Of a DNA stretch of 64,000 nucleotides, positions 44,501 through 51,484 are shown one piece after another. Numbering within the stretch: the first letter of the stretch is position 1; each line of letters begins with the position of its first letter. The notes beneath the pieces were generated by a model. It saw only the letters and a program-made list of their open reading frames with translations. It was not told the origin of the DNA and made no database searches. The translations under genes were made by a program, and so were the position numbers. The DNA is from CAZAPG01 sp964486935 (GTDB lineage: Bacteria > Chloroflexota > Anaerolineae > 4572-78 > J111): NCBI GenBank assembly GCA_964486935.1, contig CAZAPG010000024.1, positions 1 through 64,000 on the forward strand, in the 5' to 3' direction.

Positions 44501-46453
44501 GCCCCGCTCTGTAACCAGTTTCAGGCCATCGGCCAGAGAAAAAACGCCGGCCAGACAGGCGGCGGTATATTCACCCATACTGTGGCCAATTAAGGCGGTG
44601 GGCTGCACGCCCCAGCCTTGCCACAACCGGGCCAGCGCATACTCAATGGTAAACAGGGCGGGCAAGGCATAAAGGGGACGTTCCAGTTGAGGAGCAGCCG
44701 GCTGGGAGTCGGGGTAAATCAACGCCTTGATATCCAGCCCCAGCAGGGGGTGTAAAATTTCGGCGCACTCATCTACGGCCTGACGAAAAACCGGCTCTTC
44801 CCGGTAAAGCCCTTGCGCCATATAGGGGTACTGCGCCCCGCCGCCGGGAAACATAAAAATTACCGGGCGCTGGGTATCGCCACAATTCTGGCTGATAACC
44901 CGCTGCCGGTCGGGACCTTCAAGGGCGCTGATGGTATCCGTAACGCTCTGGCAAACAAGTATGCGCCGGTGCTGAAAGTGCCGCCGCCCCACGGTTAGCG
45001 TATAGGCGGCATCGGCCAGGTTTGTATCGGGGTGCCGGCGCAGATGATGGATCAGGTTAGATGTGGCGGCCTCAAGGGCCGTCCCGGTTTTGGCCGAGAG
45101 CAACACAAGCTGGGCGGAGCGGGCTGCGCCAGATGGCTCAGGCGGCGGCGCTTCTTCCAGCACAATATGGGCATTGGCCCCACCCAGCCCAAATGAGCTG
45201 ACCCCGGCGCGGCGGGGCGTGTCACCTGCCGGCCACTCGGCCAGCCTGGCGTTAACGTAAAATGGAGTGCCGGCAAAATCAATTTGGGGGTTGGGGTTTT
45301 CAAAATTAAGGCTGGGCGGAATTAGCCGGTGCCTAAGCGCCAATACTGTTTTGATGACTCCGGCCACTCCGGCCCCGGCATCCAGATGGCCCACGTTGGT
45401 TTTTACCGACCCCACCGCGCAGTAATTTTTTTTGGCGGTGGTTTGGCGAAAGGCTTTGGTTAACCCGGCAATTTCAATCGGGTCGCCAACGTTGGTGCCG
45501 GTTCCGTGGGCTTCAACATAACTGATGGTTTCGGCGGAGACGCCGGCTACGGCCAGCGCCTCGGCTATGACGGCGGCCTGCCCCTTAACGCTGGGGGCGG
45601 TAAAGCCAACCCGCGCCGCGCCGTCGTTATTAATGGCCGACCCCCGAATAATAGCGTGAATGGTGTCGCCATCGGCCAGAGCTGCTTCGAGCCGCTTGAG
45701 CGCAATAAAGGCCACGCCGCTGCCGCGCACCATCCCTTTGGCGTTGGCGTCAAACGCCCGGATGTGACCATCTTGCGAAAGCGGGCCGCCATCCACATAA
45801 TGGTAGCCGGCTTTGGTAGGGGCCAGCACCCGGCAGCCGCCGACCAGGGCCAAATCGCACTCGCCGTTGAGCAGGCTTTGGCAGGCCAGGTGAATGGCTA
45901 CCCCGGAGGAGGAGCAGGCCGTCTGCACCGCCACAGACGGCCCGGTCAGGTTCAGTTTGTAAGAGATGCGGGCGGTGGGGAAATCTTTCTCGTTGCCAAT
46001 TTCGGTGAAGTAACCGGTGGCCTCTTTGAGCAGGTGGGGGTGGGGGAGAATATTGTTGAGCAGGTAGGTGTTTTGGGCCAGGCCGGCAAACACGCCAATC
46101 AGGCCGGGGTGACGCTCAGAGTCGTACCCGGCATCTTCCAGGGCGTTCCAGGCGCACTCCAGCAGCACCCGATGCTGCGGGTCCATCATTTCGGCCTCTT
46201 TGGGATGATAGCCAAAAAAAGCGGCGTCAAAACCGTCGGCTTCGTCTAAAGCAGCGGCAACATTTACAAAATCAGGCTCGTTCAACAGCGAAGGGTCAAG
46301 CCCGGCCGCCTGCAAATCCTCGGGGGTAGTTTTTACAATGGACTCGACGCCATCGCGTAAATTTTGCCAGAACTCGTCTACATTTTTTGCGCCGGGGAAG
46401 CGCCCCGACATGCCAACAATTGCGATTTCATCGCCCCGGTATTCAACCGACAT
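41570..46453 (-). CDS. Type I PKS with aminotransferase: KS-AT-ACP-AMT
   Basis: 1,627 residues from ATG 46453, seven bases after GAGG; a GTG at 46465 overlaps the previous stop and is an alternative. KS (about 5-430) has C180 in TACSSSG and the two histidines in EAHGTGTNVGDP and KTNVGHLDAG. AT (about 520-830) has S625 in GHSMGEYTA and AAHS further on, more like malonyl than methylmalonyl. ACP (about 930-1000) has S964 in MGLDSLF. A Pro/Ala/Gln-rich linker joins it to a class III, PLP-dependent aminotransferase (about 1150-1590) with K1408 in TYGKIIGGGMPMG. This layout matches the amino-transferring PKS of iturin/mycosubtilin and microcystin synthases: it adds malonate, then converts the beta-keto group to an amine. 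No KR, DH or ER is present. Confidence 0.94.
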   Translation of the reverse strand: MSVEYRGDEIAIVGMSGRFPGAKNVDEFWQNLRDGVESIVKTTPEDLQAAGLDPSLLNEPDFVNVAAALDEADGFDAAFFGYHPKEAEMMDPQHRVLLECAWNALEDAGYDSERHPGLIGVFAGLAQNTYLLNNILPHPHLLKEATGYFTEIGNEKDFPTARISYKLNLTGPSVAVQTACSSSGVAIHLACQSLLNGECDLALVGGCRVLAPTKAGYHYVDGGPLSQDGHIRAFDANAKGMVRGSGVAFIALKRLEAALADGDTIHAIIRGSAINNDGAARVGFTAPSVKGQAAVIAEALAVAGVSAETISYVEAHGTGTNVGDPIEIAGLTKAFRQTTAKKNYCAVGSVKTNVGHLDAGAGVAGVIKTVLALRHRLIPPSLNFENPNPQIDFAGTPFYVNARLAEWPAGDTPRRAGVSSFGLGGANAHIVLEEAPPPEPSGAARSAQLVLLSAKTGTALEAATSNLIHHLRRHPDTNLADAAYTLTVGRRHFQHRRILVCQSVTDTISALEGPDRQRVISQNCGDTQRPVIFMFPGGGAQYPYMAQGLYREEPVFRQAVDECAEILHPLLGLDIKALIYPDSQPAAPQLERPLYALPALFTIEYALARLWQGWGVQPTALIGHSMGEYTAACLAGVFSLADGLKLVTERGRLFETLPPGAMLGAPLSEAEARELLNDDLSIAAINKPNACVISGTVAAIEQAQQTLAQRQIESTRIHIAVAAHSQLVEPILAEFARFLESIRFNPPALPYVSNVTGAWITPEQATDPAYWVRHLRQTVRFSDGLQTLLQDSNCIFLETGPGQTLTMFARQHPARSAQMEVVASLRHPQQQTPDVAFLLNSLGRLWLAGAAINWAEYYADQRRHRVPLPGYPFERKRYWIDPPKETAALAAATNQREGINMDSESNSQPATTLAALPAANGTQAGTGRAGRILVNLRKLMYDLSGIEFTPDDDHKTFLEMGLDSLFLTQVCKRVENEFNVQLKFRQLIREYPTLGSLTQLLDDTLPPQALPAETPPAAAAPQPAALPAPAPQQPAMPVLPPVAAQPGTLEHLVAQQLQLMARQLELLGQGSGSTLPPQPQGTAQPWAGSQTTKPANSANGLDSGDTFLKTAKKTFGAAAKIETGPRDDLTPRQRDFLDDFVRRYSERTQASKAFTQQHRARLADPRAVTGFNPVLKELVYPLIVNRSSGSKLWDVDGNEYVDATCGFGSNLLGHSPAFIVEALNAQLNQGYEIGPTPALAGQVADLLCELTGHERAVFCNTGSEATMGAMRLARTVTGRDKIAMFTNSYHGNYNEVLVRGTKSLKTLPASAGIPRATVEEILVLEYDSPESLEVLRARANELAAIMVEPVQGHDMNLQPRDFLRQLRQLTEQAGIALIFDEVVTGFRAHLGGAQAYFGVQADIATYGKIIGGGMPMGAIAGRRQFMDALDGGYWQFGDDSMPEVGVTYFAGTFVRHPFALATAKATLEYLKQQGPQLQQTLNQRTADCVAQMRDYAHQAQAPIKISHFSSSFDITFTDDVPYGGLLYPLLRYHGVHIFENRKWFLTTAHSDEDLALVVSAFKQSVAQMQSAEFLPGVPQTDLRPTGPVVRSNQPPTPGAKLGRDPKGNPAWYVPDPARPGKYLMVGH

Positions 46454-46461
46454 TCCCATCC

Positions 46462-49245
46462 TCACACAATTTGCTGGTGATGCTGCCGCCGCGCCCGGCG
46501 CTGCGCCCGCAGATCGTTAAGCTGCTCTCGAGATTCTTGCCGGATTTCGGCAGGGGTATTGGATGCGTCATTATTTGGGGCGGCTACCGCGGCGGCATTG
46601 CCAAACCGCTTTGCCAACGCCGGCGCGTGGCGCGTTTGCAGGTAGCTGATAAATTCGGCAATGGAGGGGGCTTCAAATAGACCCACTAGCCGCACCGACT
46701 CGCCCAGTTCCTGATCCAGCCGGGCAATAAATTGCACGGCCTGAATGGAACTGCCGCCCAGTTCAAAAAAGCGGTCGTATACCCCAACCCGATCCAGCCG
46801 CAACAGCTCGCCCCAGATGCCGGCAATAAAACGCTCCAGTTCGGTTTGGGGCGAGACATAAGGCTGGTCCAGTTCGGGCCGTTTGCCGGTGGGGTCGGGC
46901 AAGGCGCGTTTATCAACTTTGCCATTGCTGTTAAGCGGCAGGGCCGGTAGCAGCACCCACACGGCCGGCGTCATGTAATCGGGCAGGTGTTGTTTCAGGT
47001 AGGCGCGAAGCTGGCTGTTGGTGGGGATAGCCTGCGCGTTGGCAACCCAATAGGCTACCAACCGCTTTTTACCGGGAATATCCTCGCGGGCCATCACTAC
47101 CGCCTGGCTCACGCCGGGGTGCTGGTTGAGCGCCACTTCAATTTCGCCCAACTCTATCCTGAACCCGCGGATTTTAACCTGGTGGTCAATCCGGCCCAGG
47201 TACTCAAGGTTGCCATCGGGCAGGTAGCGCGCCATGTCGCCGGTTTTGTAGAGGCGAGCCTGGGGCTGCAGACTAAACGGGTCGGCAATAAAAACTTCGG
47301 CGGTGCGCTGAGGATCATTAATGTAGCCCCGGCCCACGCCGATACCCCCCACATGCAACTCGCCGGCCACGCCAACAGGAACCGGTTGCAGGTGACGGTC
47401 CAGTACGTACATCCGCATGTTGCCAACCGGCTTGCCAATGGGCATATTGACCATTTCTGGCGGCGGCGCCTGACGAATGGGGTGGTGGGTTACATCATCA
47501 GAGCATTCGGTGGGGCCGTAGGCGTTAAGCAGGGGAATGTTAGGGTAATAGTCAAACCAGCGCCGGGCCACGTCGGGCGGCAGCGCTTCGCCGGTGGGTA
47601 TGAGCCAGCGCAAGGCCGACAGGTTGTAACCGGCCGCGCCTCGCGCAGCCACGTCATCTAGTATGGCCCGCATCATAGAGGGCACGGTTTCAAAAATGGT
47701 GATTTGATCGCCGCTGATTTTTTGCAGCAGTTTGGCGGGGTCGTGGGTTATTTCATCGCTGTAAATGTGGATGCGCCCGCCAATCATCAGTTGAGCCAGA
47801 AACTGCCATACGGAAATATCAAAACATTGCGAGGCGGTTTGGGCCACGGAGTCGGCCTGGGTAAGCTGCAAGTCGTTGATTTTGGCGTACAGGTGGTTGA
47901 GCATGCCCTGGTGCTCTACCATTGCCCCTTTGGGCTGGCCGGTTGAGCCGGAGGTGAAGATAATATAGGCCAGGTTGTTAGGCGCGCTGCGGGGCGGCAG
48001 ATTTTCAGCAGGTTGCTCACGTTGCAGCAATTCTTCTAATTGCAGGGTGTGGGGCTGCTGTGAGGCTGGCATACCGGCCAGTGCCTGTTGCACTAATGGC
48101 TCAAATTGTTGGGCGACCAGCACCAGCGGAGACCGGCTTTGAGCCAACACCTGGGCAATTCGCTGCGGCGGGTGTTGGGGGTCAAGCGGTAGATAGGCCC
48201 CGCCGGCTTTGTGAACGGCTAAAATAGCAGTCAGCAGGTTAATGCCCCGAATATCGAGCAGGGCGACCACCCCATTGGGGCCAACGCCTTGCGCTACCAG
48301 CGTGCGGGCCAGGCGATTGGCCTGCCGGTTTAACTGTCGGTAGGTTAGTTGGGTGTCCTCATAAATTACGGCCACATGGTTGGGAGTGCGGTCAACCTGG
48401 GCTTCAAAAAGCTGGTGAGCGCAGGTGTTGGCGGGCAGGTTGGCGTGGGTGTTGTTCCACTCAACCAGCAGTTGGCGCTGTTCGGCCTGGGTAAGCAGGG
48501 GGAGGTGGGAAATTTGGTGGGCGGCATCGCCAGCGATTAGCGCCTGTAGCAGCGTTTGAAAATGGCCCAGCATGCGGCGGATAGTTTCAGGCTCAAACAA
48601 GGCGGCGGTATATTGGCAGGTAAGTTGCAAGGTTCCGCGCTGCTCGGAGGTCAACAAAATTAAATCGCAGTGTTGGGTGTGCTCACAGGCAGCGGCCAGG
48701 TGGTCAGCGTTGAGGGGAATGTCGGCAAGTTCAAACGACGCCTGGCAGGGGATGAGCATCAAATGAAAGATGGGGTGATGGACCGCGCTGCCTCCACGAT
48801 TGAGATATTCAACCAGTTTGTCAAAGGCATAATTGCGGCGGGCGGCAGCCTGGGTAATGGTGTTAGTTATGCGGTTGAATAATTCGCCGGTTGTGGGGTC
48901 GTCGGTTAAATGGGTACGCAGCGCGATGGGGTTGACAGATGGCATATCATTGGCCACAGCTAACGAGCCAACAATCAGATCATTCTGGCCGGTGTAGCGA
49001 TGCAGGAGTATTTTGAATGCAGCCAGCAGGACCGCAAAAGGGGTGACTTGTTTATCGGTACAAAATTGTCCAAACTGACGATACAGTTGGGCGTCAAGCT
49101 CAATGGATTGGGTTAGCCTTTTTAGAGAGAGTATGGCGGGTCGAGGGTAATCAAGCGGCAATTCCAGTATTGGCAAATCACCTGACAGGTGATGACGCCA
49201 GAACAGTTCATGCTCTGCCAGACCGGCATGCGGGTGCGTAATCAT
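46462..49245 (-). CDS. NRPS starter module with half C domain: (C)-A-T
   Basis: 927 residues. The first 245 or so resemble only the second half of a condensation domain (ELFWRHHLSGDLPILELPLDYPRP, then LHRYTGQNDLIVGS); the first half with HHxxxDG is not encoded. ATG 49245 is well supported by AAGGAG six bases upstream, so this start is probably real. The adenylation domain (about 260-770) has IIFTSGSTGQPKG and NAYGPTECSDD. The pocket residues read D-I-W-E-I-T-A-D-D-K; I do not recognise this code, but three acidic residues lining it hint at a basic substrate. The carrier has S833 in LGGSSIQA. A tail of about 50 charged residues follows and may dock to the PKS. Its stop overlaps the PKS start region. 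Confidence 0.9.
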   Translation of the reverse strand: MITHPHAGLAEHELFWRHHLSGDLPILELPLDYPRPAILSLKRLTQSIELDAQLYRQFGQFCTDKQVTPFAVLLAAFKILLHRYTGQNDLIVGSLAVANDMPSVNPIALRTHLTDDPTTGELFNRITNTITQAAARRNYAFDKLVEYLNRGGSAVHHPIFHLMLIPCQASFELADIPLNADHLAAACEHTQHCDLILLTSEQRGTLQLTCQYTAALFEPETIRRMLGHFQTLLQALIAGDAAHQISHLPLLTQAEQRQLLVEWNNTHANLPANTCAHQLFEAQVDRTPNHVAVIYEDTQLTYRQLNRQANRLARTLVAQGVGPNGVVALLDIRGINLLTAILAVHKAGGAYLPLDPQHPPQRIAQVLAQSRSPLVLVAQQFEPLVQQALAGMPASQQPHTLQLEELLQREQPAENLPPRSAPNNLAYIIFTSGSTGQPKGAMVEHQGMLNHLYAKINDLQLTQADSVAQTASQCFDISVWQFLAQLMIGGRIHIYSDEITHDPAKLLQKISGDQITIFETVPSMMRAILDDVAARGAAGYNLSALRWLIPTGEALPPDVARRWFDYYPNIPLLNAYGPTECSDDVTHHPIRQAPPPEMVNMPIGKPVGNMRMYVLDRHLQPVPVGVAGELHVGGIGVGRGYINDPQRTAEVFIADPFSLQPQARLYKTGDMARYLPDGNLEYLGRIDHQVKIRGFRIELGEIEVALNQHPGVSQAVVMAREDIPGKKRLVAYWVANAQAIPTNSQLRAYLKQHLPDYMTPAVWVLLPALPLNSNGKVDKRALPDPTGKRPELDQPYVSPQTELERFIAGIWGELLRLDRVGVYDRFFELGGSSIQAVQFIARLDQELGESVRLVGLFEAPSIAEFISYLQTRHAPALAKRFGNAAAVAAPNNDASNTPAEIRQESREQLNDLRAQRRARRQHHQQIV

Positions 49246-49251
49246 CGGGCG

Positions 49252-49257
49252 CTCCTT
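49252..49257 (-). promoter_or_regulatory. Ribosome binding site that fixes the NRPS start
   Basis: AAGGAG on the minus strand, six bases before ATG 49245. It is one of the best ribosome sites in the window and shows that the truncated C domain is the natural N-terminus of the starter NRPS. Confidence 0.8.
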
Positions 49258-49305
49258 TTTAGATTTCCGTTGGTGGAATCAAATTGTGTCAAAACTTAAT
49301 TGAAC

Positions 49306-49457
49306 AAAATGGGTAACTATTCAGCAGAGCGACTAAAACCCTAAAGGATTGGTGAAGTTAGTTGAAAAATTGGCTCTTTTTGGCAAAACAGGCCCATTGT
49401 CCCTATAAATTTTGGGCTAAAACCTTTAGGGTTTGGTTGTTGAATAGTTACCAAAAT
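49306..49457. repeat. 152-bp inverted-repeat element, MITE-like
   Basis: A 12-bp perfect terminal inverted repeat GGTAACTATTCA (49312-49323) and TGAATAGTTACC (49441-49452) encloses a second inverted pair, AACCCTAAAGG at 49337-49347 and CCTTTAGGGTT at 49423-49433. The element is flanked by AAAAT (49306-49310) and AAAAT (49453-49457), which could be a target duplication. It codes for nothing. It lies in the 315-base gap between the NRPS start and the end of the FemAB-like gene, so it may carry a promoter or a termination structure; the rest of the gap shows nothing else I can identify. Confidence 0.5.
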
Positions 49458-49560
49458 AGAATGTCGACATTGACAGTTTAACGTTATAGCCTTAGAACGG
49501 AATGTAAATTTCGTTAAAAATTAATTAGAATTTGGTGAAGTGGACGGGCTGAATGGTCGT

Positions 49561-50607
49561 TCAGGTGAAAAAGCGGTAGAGTACTTCACCGGCTTGCTCG
49601 GTGATGCTATCAGGGACAGACTCATCGGTAAATAAGGCGGTGAGTTGGGGCAATAGAGCACGAAACTGCTGCTCCTGATAAGAGGGGCCGCCGTTGGGGG
49701 CGTAGTGCAAAAAAGAAATAGTCTTTTCATTTGTGGCAAATTTGCGTTTGTAGCGCACCAGCCCGTCCTGGTCCCAATCGCTGAGGCCAAAATCCAGGTG
49801 AGTGCAGCCCAGGGATTTGCCCAGTTTTATGCCTTCCCAAACCAGTAAATCATTGGGCCGGACGGGGAGTTGGGCCGAAGTAGAAGCGTTAAATTTGTAA
49901 TAAAGTCCATCTTTCCAAACCAGGTACAAAACGCCGCCAATCATTTGCTTCTGATGAAAAGCTGTTAACAAAAACCCCTGCTGTGGCTCGATAAAGTGAT
50001 GCCAGATAGCTTCAAAAAAACGATAAGGTTGGGCAACCATCTGGTACTTGTATTTACGCACGTTAAGGTGCAGTTCAAAAAAAGCGCGCAGTTCTTCTTT
50101 TTGTTGGGCTGCGCGGACCACTACCCCCTCTCGCTCGGCCTTTCTGATGGCCCGGCGGGCGGAACTGTGCAAATTATTCCAGAGTGTATCAATATCCGGT
50201 TGCAAATCAAGACCGTGCCATTTGGCTTTGTTGACCTGTTGAAAGCGGCTATCGGCCAGGGGAACATTGTTGTGCAGGCAGCGAAGGATAAACGAGCAGT
50301 TTTGGGCCTCAATTTGTTCAGTCAAGGCGCGCCACTGGTCAACATTGCTGACCAGTGGGTCGCAATAATCAGAAAAAGGTAAGGTAACGATCCGTTTGTT
50401 TTTGATATCTTCCAGGCCACAAAAAGGTAAACCGCCTACGGGCTGGCCGTTATCATCAAGCAACAGATAGGCATTGACATCAAAACCGTAGGTATCGGTT
50501 AAAATTCGCATCCATTGGGGCGCGTGAAAGACATCACTGGACCGGCTTTGGACCAGTTGCTGCCACAGCGGGTCGGTTTGGGGGTTGATGTTGGCAAGTT
50601 TTAACAT
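49561..50607 (-). CDS. FemAB-like/GNAT acyltransferase
   Basis: 348 residues. The pattern FHAPQWMRILTDTYGFDVNAYLLLDDNGQPVGGLPFCGL then SSARRAIRKAEREGV and GGVLYLVWKDGLYYKFNAST followed by LLVWEGIKLGKSLGCTHLDFGLSD is that of the FemAB/BioF2-like double-GNAT family. Members join amino acids to peptidoglycan or act in exopolysaccharide clusters of the exosortase type. It overlaps the methyltransferase stop by seven bases. It is the last gene of the polysaccharide run, and lies beside an NRPS start, so it may modify either the polysaccharide or the peptide. Substrate not readable. Confidence 0.8.
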   Translation of the reverse strand: MLKLANINPQTDPLWQQLVQSRSSDVFHAPQWMRILTDTYGFDVNAYLLLDDNGQPVGGLPFCGLEDIKNKRIVTLPFSDYCDPLVSNVDQWRALTEQIEAQNCSFILRCLHNNVPLADSRFQQVNKAKWHGLDLQPDIDTLWNNLHSSARRAIRKAEREGVVVRAAQQKEELRAFFELHLNVRKYKYQMVAQPYRFFEAIWHHFIEPQQGFLLTAFHQKQMIGGVLYLVWKDGLYYKFNASTSAQLPVRPNDLLVWEGIKLGKSLGCTHLDFGLSDWDQDGLVRYKRKFATNEKTISFLHYAPNGGPSYQEQQFRALLPQLTALFTDESVPDSITEQAGEVLYRFFT

Positions 50608-51305
50608 AGGTCGGTTTTTCTGGCTGCCACCAAAATTTTGGGGCTAATCTGGTATAGTCGTTCTAATTGAAATATATCTTCAACCGTAGCCGCAATACTT
50701 ACAGCGGGGCTGTCGCTATCTCTGGTAAAAGGCTGCCAATTGTAACCTCTGGTGCCTATAACCTGAAATCCATAATTGGTCATTGCCTCAAAAACTTCCT
50801 TGTAACTTAGATTGGCTGAAGGATTTTGCAAATAATCTATACGGTTTGTAAGTTGTTTTAACATCCATTTGTAGCTAATGCGATTTAGGAAATCAAATAT
50901 CAGCAGCCCGTTATGGCGAAGTACCCGGCTGCACTCCTGAAAATAGGCCGAGCAGGTTATAAATTCAAAGCATTGAATGGCGAGGATACAATCAAAAATA
51001 TTGTCATCAAACGGCAAGCGCTCTGCATTGGCCAGGCTAACCGGTACAGTTTTAGATTTTTGCTGCAGGGCATTGAGCGCATTAGAGTCAAGATCAACAC
51101 CTATGGCCTGAAGGCCGGCATCATGCAGGGGTAAGGTCCAATGTCCACTCCCACAGGCTATATCAAGGATCAGGCCCGTACACATATCGTTCAGGTAACG
51201 GTTGACAAAAGCCTCCTCATGTACGGAGAGATAACGTCCTACGGTTGTCTCCCTGCGCAGATCAATTTTAAAGGATTGGCTGATTTTTCCATTTGTATTG
51301 GACAT
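50601..51305 (-). CDS. SAM-dependent methyltransferase
   Basis: 234 residues, class I fold. GLILDIACGSGHWTLPLHDAGLQAIGVDLD is motif I with its acidic loop, VSLANAERLPFDDNIFDCILAIQCFEFI gives motifs II and III, and RVLRHNGLLIFDF is motif IV. It resembles the Methyltransf_11 type seen in sugar and small-molecule pathways. It overlaps the FemAB-like gene by 7 bases and follows the heparinase-like gene after 179 bases. It could methylate a sugar or the NRPS product; there is no other clue to substrate. Confidence 0.88.
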   Translation of the reverse strand: MSNTNGKISQSFKIDLRRETTVGRYLSVHEEAFVNRYLNDMCTGLILDIACGSGHWTLPLHDAGLQAIGVDLDSNALNALQQKSKTVPVSLANAERLPFDDNIFDCILAIQCFEFITCSAYFQECSRVLRHNGLLIFDFLNRISYKWMLKQLTNRIDYLQNPSANLSYKEVFEAMTNYGFQVIGTRGYNWQPFTRDSDSPAVSIAATVEDIFQLERLYQISPKILVAARKTDLC

Positions 51306-51484
51306 AAAAGACCTCCAGATCCGTTATCCTAAAATTGGCAAAGGTAATTGATATTCTTTGCCAGTAAAATAAGACCAGTAGTAATCCCAGGATTGAATCT
51401 TATGTTTACAATGGAGTCGAACAAAAGTATTGCGTTTTACACGGCATGATGGATTTTGAGCTAAATGTAATTTTATTCTGCCTA

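Noticed and set aside
46462..49245. Starter NRPS as a 5'-truncated pseudogene
   Set aside because: A strong ribosome site and conserved carrier and ATP-binding motifs indicate an intact gene with a naturally short C domain.
51306..51484. Possible tRNA or small RNA in the gap before the methyltransferase
   Set aside because: No cloverleaf or TTCGAATC-type arm could be found.
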